Positions 55,207 through 63,384 of a stretch of DNA of 64,000 nt are shown here, piece after piece. Positions within the stretch are counted from its first letter, which is position 1. Each line of letters begins with the position of its first letter. Both the position numbers and the translations under genes were made by a program. The notes below the pieces were generated by a model. The model searched no databases. It was not told the DNA's origin and worked only from the letters and a program-made list of their open reading frames with translations. The stretch is taken from the NCBI GenBank assembly GCA_031267645.1, contig JAIRYW010000027.1, forward strand, positions 21,626 through 85,625, read 5' to 3'. This DNA is from Propionibacteriaceae bacterium (lineage in GTDB: Bacteria; Actinomycetota; Actinomycetes; Propionibacteriales; Propionibacteriaceae).

Positions 55207-55733
55207 CCGGGCTCCGGCCCCCGGGCGAAGGCTTGACGGAAAGCCTCCAGAACCGGCTGGTTGAACAAGATGAAACGGATCTCGACCACCGGGTCGAAGA
55301 CGACCTGGTCGGCCATGGCCTGGGCGGCGGCCTCGGCCACCGCCGTCGGCGACCAGCCGAAGACGCCGGCTGAGATGGCCGGGAAGGCGATCGAACGAGC
55401 CCCCAGCCGGCGGGCCTGGGCCAGGGAATTGGAGAAACAGGCCCGCCACAAGACCGGATCGGTCTGACCCCGGCCGGCGTCGGGCCCGACCGTATGGATG
55501 ACCCAACGGCAGGGCAGCCGACCGGCGGCGGTGGCGACCGCCTGGCCCACCGGCAAGCCATCGGGCCAGCTGGTCCGCCGCAGCTCGCGACACTCCTCCA
55601 ACAGGGCCGGCCCGGCGGCGGCGTGGATCGCCCCGTCCACTCCGCCTCCGCCCAACAGAGTCGAATTGGCGGCGTTGACGATGGCGTCGACCGGCTGGAC
55701 GGTGATGTCCCCGCGTTGGATCTCGATCAGCAT
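55203..55733 (-). CDS. macro-domain protein (O-acetyl-ADP-ribose deacetylase-like)
   Basis: The 176-residue protein is a stand-alone macro domain. It starts LIEIQRGDITVQPVDAIVNA, then has ANSTLLGGGGVDGAIHAAAG, CRWVIHTVGPD and the phosphate-binding AISAGVFGWSP. Such proteins bind or hydrolyse ADP-ribose derivatives. No ADP-ribosyltransferase gene is near it. ATG 55733 begins at the correct fold start; CACAAT six bases upstream suggests a leaderless mRNA. It overlaps hisN tail to tail. Confidence 0.9.
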   Translation of the reverse strand: MLIEIQRGDITVQPVDAIVNAANSTLLGGGGVDGAIHAAAGPALLEECRELRRTSWPDGLPVGQAVATAAGRLPCRWVIHTVGPDAGRGQTDPVLWRACFSNSLAQARRLGARSIAFPAISAGVFGWSPTAVAEAAAQAMADQVVFDPVVEIRFILFNQPVLEAFRQAFARGPEPG

Positions 55734-55817
55734 GGCTCCATTGTGGCCCGGTCCGACCACCCGGTCCGGCCGATCAACCAGTCGGCCACTCGATCCTGGC
55801 TTGATCGCCGCCGCCGC

Positions 55818-56605
<788 letters not shown>

Positions 56606-56609
<4 letters not shown>

Positions 56610-57439
56610 AGCTGGCCTCCGGCGTAGAAGTCCTCCACTGTGGGCAGGCGGGAGCCCGGCCGGGCCAGGTCGAGGCGGGCGGTGGCGATCAGACCCCGGG
56701 TGTAAGGGTGGATCGGCTGGCTCAGGACCTGTCGCACCGGCCCGGACTCGACGACGCGGCCGTCCAACATCACCATGACCTGTTGGCAGACCCGCGCCAC
56801 CACGGCCAGATCGTGCGAGATGAACAGACAAGCCGCCCGATGGGCCGCCAACTCGACGTCCAACAGCTCCAGCACCTGGGCTTGGACCGTGACGTCGAGG
56901 GCGGTGGTCGGCTCGTCGGCGATGACCAGGCGGGGTCCCAGCATCAAAGCCATGGCCAGGACCACGCGCTGACGTTGGCCGCCGGAGAGCTGGTGCGGAA
57001 AGGCGTCGGTGATGCGGTCGGGGTTGGGCAATCCGACCCGGTCCAGCATCTCGATGACCCGACGACGGGTCTCCCGACCGCTCGACTCCTCGTGCAACCG
57101 GATCACCTCGGCCACCTGACGGCCCACCTTCATGGTCGGGTCGAGGGCCGTCATGGGCTCTTGGAAGACCATGGTCAGGTCACGGCCGCGGGCCTGGGCC
57201 AGCTCGGCTTCCTTGGCCCCGGACAGCCGACGGCCCTCGAAGCGGACCGTGCCGGACATCAGAGCGCTCTCCGGCAGCAAGCCCATGATGGCCAATGCGG
57301 TGACCGACTTGCCCGAGCCGGATTGGCCGATCAACCCCAGCCGTTGGCCCGGATCGATCGAGAAACTGAGATCGCGCACCACCTGGCTCCGGCCGCGGTC
57401 GAACCAGACGTTCAAATGGTCGACTTCGAGCAAACTCAT
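56606..57439 (-). CDS. peptide-type ABC transporter ATPase (DppD-like)
   Basis: The 277-residue ATPase has GQSGSGKSVTALAIMGL, FQEPMTALDPTMKVG, LSGGQRQRVVLAMAL and VIADEPTTALDVTVQ. The C-terminal segment HPYTRGLIATARLD is typical of DppD/OppD. ATG 57439 overlaps the upstream permease stop (ATGA). The longer frame to 58174 is a shadow of the permease. Confidence 0.93.
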
Positions 57440-58248
57440 CTGAACTCCCGCAGGCGAGGGTCGAGTTGGTCGCGCAGGCCGTCGCCCAAGAGGTTGAAAC
57501 CCAGCACCGCCACGGCGATGGCCAGGCCCGGAGCCAGGGCGGGCCAGGCGGTCAAGAAGAGGTCGACCTGGCCGTCCCGCATCATGCGGCCCCAGGTCGG
57601 CGTGGTGGCCGGGGCGGCCAGGCCGAGGTAGCTCAAGCCGGCCTCGGCCAGGATGGCGCTGGAGAAAGAGGCGGAGGCCTGGACTCCGACGATGGGGGCG
57701 ATGTTGGGCAGGACGTGGCGCAGGGCGATGGCGGCGCTGGAGGTCCCGCAGGAGCGGGCGGCGTCGATGAAGTCCTGCGCCATGACGGACAAAGTGGCGG
57801 CGTGGGCCATGCGCACGAAAACCGGCACGGTGGCGATGCCGATGGCCCAGGTGGCGGTGGCCACGGAGGCCCCCCGCACCGCCACCAGCAAGATGGCCAG
57901 GAGTAGGGCCGGCAGCGCGAACATGATGTCGGAGACCCGTAGCAACAACTGCGACAGCCAGCCCCGTCTGATGCCCGACACCAGCCCCAGCGGCACGCCG
58001 ACGACGATGGCCAAGCAGACCGCGATGACACCCACCATCAAGGTGGTGCGGGAACCGACCATCAAGCGGGAGAGCAGGTCGATGCCCATCCGGTCGGTGC
58101 CCAGCCAATGCGACCAGCTGGGCCCCAGCAGACGGTCCGGGGGCCGCACCAGATTGGGGTCGTAAGGCGTCCAAACCAAGGAGACGGCGGCGGCCGCCAC
58201 CACCAGGCCGACCAGCGCCAGACCCATGATCAACGACAGCCTCCGCAC
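57436..58248 (-). CDS. peptide-type ABC transporter permease (DppC-like)
   Basis: The 270-residue permease begins RRLSLIMGLALVGLVVAAAA and has GTDRMGIDLLSRLMVGSRTT, ALPALLLAILLVAV, the EAA loop (QDFIDAARSCGTSSAAIALR) and TPTWGRMMRDGQ. Its start GTG 58248 shares a base with the DppB-like stop (TAGTG). It lacks the long N-terminal tail of the DppC-like protein of the first operon. Confidence 0.92.
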   Translation of the reverse strand: MRRLSLIMGLALVGLVVAAAAVSLVWTPYDPNLVRPPDRLLGPSWSHWLGTDRMGIDLLSRLMVGSRTTLMVGVIAVCLAIVVGVPLGLVSGIRRGWLSQLLLRVSDIMFALPALLLAILLVAVRGASVATATWAIGIATVPVFVRMAHAATLSVMAQDFIDAARSCGTSSAAIALRHVLPNIAPIVGVQASASFSSAILAEAGLSYLGLAAPATTPTWGRMMRDGQVDLFLTAWPALAPGLAIAVAVLGFNLLGDGLRDQLDPRLREFR

Positions 58249-59216
58249 TAGGCCTCCCGCGAACGTAAGCGGGGGTCGATCACGACATAGGCCAGGTCGG
58301 CCGCCAGTGAGATGGCCAGCACCACCACCACCAGCAAGACGGCGATGCCTTGGACCACCGGCAGGTCCCGACTGGCGACGGCCTGCAGCAGCATGGAGCC
58401 CAGCCCGGGCAAGGCGAAGACCTGTTCGACGATGATCGCGCCGACCAGCATGGCGCCGATCTGGAGGGCGATGACGGTGACGATGGACAGGGCGGCGTTG
58501 CGCAGGCCATGGCGGACCAGGGCCCGCCACTTGGTCCAGCCGACGGCGCGGGCGGTGCGCAGATAGTCCTCGGCCAGGACCTCGACGAAGCCGTTGCGGA
58601 CGTAACGGCTGAGCAGGGAGGCTTGGACGATGACCAAGGAGAGGACCGGCAGGACCAGATGGGAGGCCCAGCCGGCCAGGTCGAGGCCGCCCGGGCCGAG
58701 CAGAGGCTCGTAGCCGTTGGCCGGCAACCAGCCCAGGCGGACCGAGAACACCACCACCAGGACGATGCCGGTGAAGAAGACCGGCGCCGCCATGCCGATC
58801 TGGCTCAGCGACGAGATCACGGCCCCCTGCCAGCGCCGCCGCCACATAGCCGCCGCCAAGCCGGCCGGGACCGAGGCCAAGACGGCGATGGGCATGGACA
58901 GGCCGACCAGCCAACAGGTCACCGCCAAGCGGGGGGCGATCTGGCCCGAGACGGACTGTCCGGTCAGGTAGGACTGGCCCAGGTCGCCTTGGGCCAGACC
59001 GAGCAGCCAAGAGCCGTAGCGCACCAGGGCGGGACGGTCCAAGCCCCAGCGCTGGCGCAAGGCCTCGACCTGCTCCGGCGTCGCCCCCATGCCCAAGGTG
59101 GCCTGGGCCACGTCGCCGGGCAGGGCCTGCACGATCAGGAAGACCACGACCGTGGCCCCCAGCAGACTGAGGACGAATACGCCGACCCGACGGGCGATGG
59201 CCTGGGCGATCGCCAC
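58248..59216 (-). CDS. peptide-type ABC transporter permease (DppB-like)
   Basis: The 322-residue permease has ARRVGVFVLSLLGATVVVF, LGQSYLTGQSVSGQI and AAPVFFTGIVLVVVFSVRLG. The EAA loop is EDYLRTARAVGWTKWRALVR, and EQVFALPGLGSMLLQAVASR is the typical DppB late motif. It starts at GTG 59216, 12 bases after the binding-protein gene. Confidence 0.92.
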   Translation of the reverse strand: MAIAQAIARRVGVFVLSLLGATVVVFLIVQALPGDVAQATLGMGATPEQVEALRQRWGLDRPALVRYGSWLLGLAQGDLGQSYLTGQSVSGQIAPRLAVTCWLVGLSMPIAVLASVPAGLAAAMWRRRWQGAVISSLSQIGMAAPVFFTGIVLVVVFSVRLGWLPANGYEPLLGPGGLDLAGWASHLVLPVLSLVIVQASLLSRYVRNGFVEVLAEDYLRTARAVGWTKWRALVRHGLRNAALSIVTVIALQIGAMLVGAIIVEQVFALPGLGSMLLQAVASRDLPVVQGIAVLLVVVVLAISLAADLAYVVIDPRLRSREA

Positions 59217-59228
59217 TGGATTATCCCG

Positions 59229-60755
59229 TCAGCCCCGGGCGGCGACAGTCGTCAGGTCGAAGCTCAAAGAGGTGGCGTTGGCCGGCACGCCGGTGATGCC
59301 TTGGGCCACCACCACCAGTTTGGGGAAGAGGAAGAGCCAGTCGGCGGCGGCGTCCTCGGACAGTCGCCGAGCGGCCTGGCGCATCAGGTCGAGGTATTCG
59401 CTCGGCCCCGCCTGATCGGCCCGGGCGATCAAATCTTGGAAGGTGGGGTCGTCGTAATGCCAGTAATACGAGGCGTCGGCGAATTTGCCGATGTCACGGG
59501 CTTCGACGTGCGCCACGATGGTCATGTCGTAGTCGCCGTTGAGGAAGACCTCGGGCAGCCAACGGCCGGCGAAGTCGAGTTCCTCGACTACGACCGTCAG
59601 ACCGACCTGGGACAGCTGGCTGGCGATGACCTGGGCCGCGCCGGTGGCGTAGGGCAGGGTCGGCACCCGCAACGAGAGGCTGGCCCCGGCCCCCAGGCCG
59701 GCCTCGGCCAAGAGCTGACGGGCCCGCTCCGGATCGTAGGGGTAGGCCTGGGACAGATCCTCGTAGTAAGGATCGGTGGGCGGCGCCATGGACCCGATCA
59801 GTTGGCCTTTCCCCCCCCAGACAGTGTCAATGATCGCTTGACGATCGATGCCATAGTTGATGGCTTGTCGCACCCGGAGGTCGTTCAAAGGGGCGCGGGC
59901 GTGGTTGAAACCCAGCACGACCTCGCCGTTGGTGGTGCCCTCCAAAACCTGGAAACGGTCGTCGTCGGCGAACATGGGGAGGGTCGAAGGCGAGGTCAGG
60001 TCGGAGATGACGTCGATCTCACCGGACAACATGGCCGTGTTCATGGCGTTGGGCTCGGAGAAGTAGCGGAAGGTGACCTGGTCGAAGCGGCCAGGCGTGC
60101 CCCAATAGTCGCCCACCCGCGACAGGACCACCCGGTCGCCCCGGATCCAGTACGAGAACTGGAAGGGTCCCGAGCCGCCCGGTTGATTGGCCAGGTCGGT
60201 GGCCGCCGGGTCGATCACGATGCCGGCCGTCGAAGTCATGTCGTAGAGCCACTTGTTGCTGGGATGGCTCAATTCGACCTTGACCGTGTGGGAATCCTCG
60301 GCCCAGACCCGCTCGATCACCGCCATCTGCGCCTGGATGGTGGCCGACAGAGCCTGGCGCATGCGCTCCAGGCTGGCCACCACGGCGTCGCCGTCGACCG
60401 GCGAGCCAGAGGCGAAATGGGCCTTGGGATCGAGCCGGAAAGTGTAAGTCAGCTCGTCCTCGGACAGTTCGTAAGCGGTCGCCAACAGGGGCCGGACCCG
60501 CCCCTCGGAGTCGAGCTTGACCAGCGTCTCGTAGACGTTGTAGAGCAACAGCTGAGGAATAGCGGCATTGTCTGAAGTGGTCAGATCGAGCGTGTCCGGC
60601 TCAGCCGTCGCCCCCACCGTCAAAGTCTTCAAAGTCGGACTGTCCGGACCGGCCGGACGCCCGGCGCAAGCTCCCATCACGGTCAGACCGAAGATCAACG
60701 CCAAAACTGTCAGACCATGCGTCAGAGTCCGCTGCCGACGCGTTCGGGGGGCCAT
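59229..60755 (-). CDS. ABC transporter substrate-binding lipoprotein (family 5, peptide type)
   Basis: The 508-residue protein has a lipoprotein signal peptide (basic start, TLTHGLTVLALIFGLTVMGA, then Cys) and an SBP_bac_5 domain. Examples are TFRLDPKAHFASGSPVDGDA, SGPFQFSYW, VRQAINYGIDRQAII and AYPYDPERARQLLAEAGLG. The ligand is unknown. ATG 60755 has AGAGG nine bases upstream, a better spacing than TTG 60761. It is the first gene of the operon. TAGAAT at 60809-60814 could be its -10 box. Confidence 0.92.
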   Translation of the reverse strand: MAPRTRRQRTLTHGLTVLALIFGLTVMGACAGRPAGPDSPTLKTLTVGATAEPDTLDLTTSDNAAIPQLLLYNVYETLVKLDSEGRVRPLLATAYELSEDELTYTFRLDPKAHFASGSPVDGDAVVASLERMRQALSATIQAQMAVIERVWAEDSHTVKVELSHPSNKWLYDMTSTAGIVIDPAATDLANQPGGSGPFQFSYWIRGDRVVLSRVGDYWGTPGRFDQVTFRYFSEPNAMNTAMLSGEIDVISDLTSPSTLPMFADDDRFQVLEGTTNGEVVLGFNHARAPLNDLRVRQAINYGIDRQAIIDTVWGGKGQLIGSMAPPTDPYYEDLSQAYPYDPERARQLLAEAGLGAGASLSLRVPTLPYATGAAQVIASQLSQVGLTVVVEELDFAGRWLPEVFLNGDYDMTIVAHVEARDIGKFADASYYWHYDDPTFQDLIARADQAGPSEYLDLMRQAARRLSEDAAADWLFLFPKLVVVAQGITGVPANATSLSFDLTTVAARG

Positions 60756-60808
60756 GCTCAAGTACCTCTCGCCAATCCATGTGGCCCACCGGCCAGGCGG
60801 GCCGCATC

Positions 60809-60814
60809 ATTCTA
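60809..60814 (-). promoter_or_regulatory. -10 box of second transporter operon
   Basis: TAGAAT on the minus strand lies 54 bases upstream of the binding-protein start. No good -35 is seen. Confidence 0.35.
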
Positions 60815-60929
60815 TCCCGCCGCCGCCTCAGCCACGTCCGCATCCGACCCGCCCTCAAAGAGGACATCGGCCCCGCTCCCCCGCCGCCGCCACCGATCAG
60901 GCCGCCGCCCCACCTTTCGCTACCCTCCA

Positions 60930-60948
60930 GGGCCGGAGACTCCGGCCC
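60930..60948. repeat. perfect inverted repeat with one-base centre
   Basis: GGGCCGGAG and CTCCGGCCC flank a single A. It lies 16 bases upstream of the tRNA-fMet -35 box. It may be a protein-binding palindrome; a one-base loop makes an RNA hairpin less likely. Confidence 0.5.
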
Positions 60949-60963
60949 AAGTCAGGCGCTGGT

Positions 60964-60992
60964 TTGAGGTCTGAGACCCGACCAGCTACCAT
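60964..60992 (+). promoter_or_regulatory. promoter of the initiator tRNA gene
   Basis: TTGAGG (60964-60969) and TACCAT (60987-60992) are 17 bases apart. Transcription should start near 60999, six bases before the mature tRNA. Confidence 0.6.
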
Positions 60993-61004
60993 TGGTCGAG
61001 CCAT

Positions 61005-61078
61005 CGCGGGGTGGAGCAGTTCGGTAGCTCGCTGGGCTCATAACCCAGAGGTCAGAGGTTCAAATCCTCTCCCCGCTA
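61005..61078 (+). tRNA. initiator tRNA-fMet (anticodon CAT)
   Basis: The 74-base tRNA has the initiator signs: an unpaired first position (C1 opposite T72) and three G-C pairs in the anticodon stem (GGG with CCC). The anticodon loop is CTCATAA, and the T arm is AGAGG-TTCAAAT-CCTCT. The discriminator is A61078, and CCA is not encoded. It closely resembles actinomycete initiator tRNAs. Confidence 0.95.
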
Positions 61079-61092
61079 CGACATGTGCAGGT

Positions 61093-61126
61093 CAGAGGCC
61101 CGGAGAAGTCCGGGCCTCTGGTGTTT
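61093..61126 (+). terminator. terminator after tRNA-fMet
   Basis: A perfect 12-pair stem (CAGAGGCCCGGA with TCCGGGCCTCTG) has a GAAG loop and is followed by GTGTTT. It is the strongest terminator in the window. Confidence 0.8.
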
Positions 61127-61268
61127 CCGGGCCTAAGCGTCCACTCACTGTCCACTCTCGCGGGTCGCGGGGCGTCCCGCGATTGACGCCCGGCGCAAGA
61201 CTGTCGCCCGACGGGCCAGGCGCCGCCGAGGGTTGCCGGAGGGCGGACGAGGGCGATCCGGATGCGGT

Positions 61269-61306
61269 TAGGTAACATATTCCATATATGGGTAAGATGC
61301 TACCTA
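61269..61306. promoter_or_regulatory. candidate MarR operator/promoter region
   Basis: TAGGTAACAT (61269-61278) and ATGCTACCTA (61297-61306) are inverted repeats matching at nine of ten positions. They flank CCATATATGG, a second palindrome. The A+T-rich region lies 24-61 bases upstream of the marR start, so self-repression is likely. Confidence 0.55.
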
Positions 61307-61329
61307 TACGAAAGACAGGTGATTCTCTT

Positions 61330-61800
61330 ATGGATTTGGCTAGAGCGGTCGGAGATGTGAGCGCTCGGAAGACAGTGGTGGGCAGCCTATTCGCAACAGC
61401 GAACCGGCTGCAGCGGGTGCTGGACGGGCAGTTGCCGGAGTTGACCGCGCGGCAGTGGTGGGTGCTGGTGATGTTGGAGCTTTTCGACGCTCCGCCGACG
61501 TTGACGCAATTGGCTGAGGCGATGGACACATCGCACCAAAGCTTGAAGGGGCTCGTGGGTCATCTGGTGTCGAAGGGATTCGCCGAGTTGGAGACCGACC
61601 CGAGTGACGCGCGGGCTTTGCGGATCGTCCCAACGGCCAAAGTGGGCGAGTGGTCTAAGGCGACGGCCGCGCAGTCGGAGCGGTTCATGGATGCGATGTT
61701 CGCAGGTGTTGACAGTGAGCGTCTGACTGTTGTCGGGTCCGCCTTGATGGAAATCCACGCGGCCCTCGGAGGCATCGAGCATCAGGCGGAGCGGCCTTGA
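61330..61800 (+). CDS. MarR-family transcriptional regulator
   Basis: The 156-residue protein has the MarR winged-helix fold: TARQWWVLVMLELFDAPPTL, LTQLAEAMDTSHQSLKGLVG (recognition helix) and a wing around LETDPSDARALRIVPT. ATG 61330 follows AGGTGA; the earlier in-frame ATG 61288 falls inside the operator-like repeat. It is the first gene of a four-gene operon with overlapping starts. Base and codon use are less G+C-biased than in neighbouring genes, suggesting recent transfer. It probably controls its own operon. Confidence 0.87.
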   Translation: MDLARAVGDVSARKTVVGSLFATANRLQRVLDGQLPELTARQWWVLVMLELFDAPPTLTQLAEAMDTSHQSLKGLVGHLVSKGFAELETDPSDARALRIVPTAKVGEWSKATAAQSERFMDAMFAGVDSERLTVVGSALMEIHAALGGIEHQAERP

Positions 61801-62228
61801 CTGGGAAGGTTTCGCTCCAAGGCGCGCTCTGGTGGCTGGCCATCGCCGCGGTGTGCTTCGCCCTGGGAGCCATCGGGGATGGGCTGCTCTATCGGCGCAT
61901 GGGCCCGGCCACCGTGCCGTTGACGGGTTTGGCCATGTGTGCGGCGATCTTCGCCGTCGCGTGGTTCTGCGTGCCCCGGATAGCCGGGACCAACAGGACC
62001 GGCTACTGGCTGCTTGGGGCACTCTGGCTCGTCCTTACCGTGGCGTTCGAGTGCGCGGAAGCGGTACTTGTCGAGCACGCCTCGATCGACCAGATAGTCG
62101 CCGCCTACAATCCGCTCACCGGAAACCTCTGGCTGCTTGTCGTCGCCACGGCCCAAGGGTCACCCAGGCTGGTCGCCGCTATCAGACACCTCCGCCAAGA
62201 GCAATCGAGTCAAGAAAGGACGAACTGA
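61797..62228 (+). CDS. four-helix membrane protein of unknown function
   Basis: The 143-residue protein has about four hydrophobic helices (LWWLAIAAVCFALGAIGD, VPLTGLAMCAAIFAVAWF, GYWLLGALWLVLTVAFECAE, LWLLVVATAQ). The FECAEA and glycine-rich helix ends are notable. Start TTG 61797 overlaps the marR stop (TTGA), and its stop shares a base with the flavodoxin start (TGATG). I do not recognise a family. It may serve as a membrane partner of the flavodoxin-like protein. Confidence 0.75.
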   Translation: MTGKVSLQGALWWLAIAAVCFALGAIGDGLLYRRMGPATVPLTGLAMCAAIFAVAWFCVPRIAGTNRTGYWLLGALWLVLTVAFECAEAVLVEHASIDQIVAAYNPLTGNLWLLVVATAQGSPRLVAAIRHLRQEQSSQERTN

Positions 62229-62710
62229 TGAGCACCGCAGTCGTGTACGTCACCAAACATGGGACGACCGCCAAAATCGCGGACTTGATCGCCCAAGCCC
62301 TCGGCACAGCGACATTGATCGACCTGGGCGACGATCCTGGCTCTGATCTGAGCCGGTTCGACCGCATCGTGTTGGGCGGACCGGTGTATGCCGGTCAGCC
62401 GTTGAAGCGCCTCAAGGCGTTCGAGGCGGCGCACGCGGCCGAGCTCTTGTCGAAGCCGCTGGCGCTGTTCACCTGCGGGATGGAGACTGATCTGTCTCAG
62501 CGGGAGGCGGAGATAGCGGCCATGTTCTCCGAACCGTTGCGTTCCCATGCGGTCGGCGCCTGGTTCATGGGCGGCGAGTTCCAGTTCCAAGAGTTGGGGT
62601 TCTTCGAGAAAGCCGTCGTCCGGCGGATAGTCCACGTGACCGAATCCGTCACCGCCATCGACCAAGTCGCTGTCACGGCACTCGCCCAAGCGTTGAAGAC
62701 AGCGCGATGA
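62228..62710 (+). CDS. flavodoxin-domain protein
   Basis: The 160-residue protein has a flavodoxin fold of the HemG-like group. It starts TAVVYVTKHGTTAKIADLIA (FMN phosphate loop), then RIVLGGPVYAGQPLKRLKAF and KPLALFTCGMETD. Such proteins act as quinone-linked oxidases or small electron carriers. Its ends overlap neighbours on both sides (TGATG and ATGA). Membrane proteins encoded before and after suggest a membrane-bound redox set under MarR control; this is inference. Confidence 0.83.
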   Translation: MSTAVVYVTKHGTTAKIADLIAQALGTATLIDLGDDPGSDLSRFDRIVLGGPVYAGQPLKRLKAFEAAHAAELLSKPLALFTCGMETDLSQREAEIAAMFSEPLRSHAVGAWFMGGEFQFQELGFFEKAVVRRIVHVTESVTAIDQVAVTALAQALKTAR

Positions 62711-63255
62711 ACGGCTCAACACAGGCCGGGGAGCCGCCAGCCGGGCTGAACCCGCCGCCTCCCGGCGCCAATCGACAGGAACCCCGGCGCGCTCGACTCA
62801 CGCCACCGGAACGGGCGTCGCTGGTGATGACCACGTTCGTCGGCATGGCTGCGCTCGGGGGAGCGGTCGCCGTGCTTCCTTCGGCGCCTAACGCAGGCCA
62901 GATTCTGGCGCCGTTGCAGCGGTGGCCTTTGGCCGATTTCTTCTTCGCCGACCTGGCGTGGCCGCGTGTCTTCCTGCTCCTGATCGTCGGGGCGTCGCAA
63001 GTCGTGGCTGCGGTCCTGATCGTGGGTCGCCACGGTGTGGCTTGGCTAACGGAGCTTGCTGGTGGTTGCTGTTTGACCGGTTGGGTCTGTCTCGGGCTCC
63101 TCATCTACAAGGGTGATCCGGGAATCGCCACGCTTCCCGTGACGCTCGTCTTCACTGCCATAGCGGTTGCCGAAATCGCAATGGCCGTCGTGTGGAGGTC
63201 TGGCCAGAAGAGCGCGTATCAGCGACTACTGAAGAGTGATCCGACCACCTCATGA
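62707..63255 (+). CDS. four-helix membrane protein of unknown function
   Basis: The 182-residue protein has a Pro-rich polar start (about 30 residues) and about four hydrophobic helices, for example VMTTFVGMAALGGAVAVL, VFLLLIVGASQVVAAVLIV, WLTELAGGCCLTGWVCLGLL and LVFTAIAVAEIAMAVVW. ATG 62707 overlaps the flavodoxin stop (ATGA). It is the last gene of the MarR operon. I do not recognise a family. The 129 bases after it hold no gene. Confidence 0.75.
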   Translation: MNGSTQAGEPPAGLNPPPPGANRQEPRRARLTPPERASLVMTTFVGMAALGGAVAVLPSAPNAGQILAPLQRWPLADFFFADLAWPRVFLLLIVGASQVVAAVLIVGRHGVAWLTELAGGCCLTGWVCLGLLIYKGDPGIATLPVTLVFTAIAVAEIAMAVVWRSGQKSAYQRLLKSDPTTS

Positions 63256-63384
63256 AACCGATGCGCCGGCCGGATGGCTCGGCGCGCATGGGCGAGGGCT
63301 GGCCGCGACTCCCGGTCACGGCCCGGACGGGTGGTTGGCCGATCAGGCGAGCTGTGGCAGCCCGACCAGTTCGCGTCTCGCGTC

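Noticed and set aside
60568..61275. Plus-strand frame across the tRNA-fMet gene
   Set aside because: It reads through the tRNA and its terminator and overlaps the start of a confident lipoprotein gene on the other strand.
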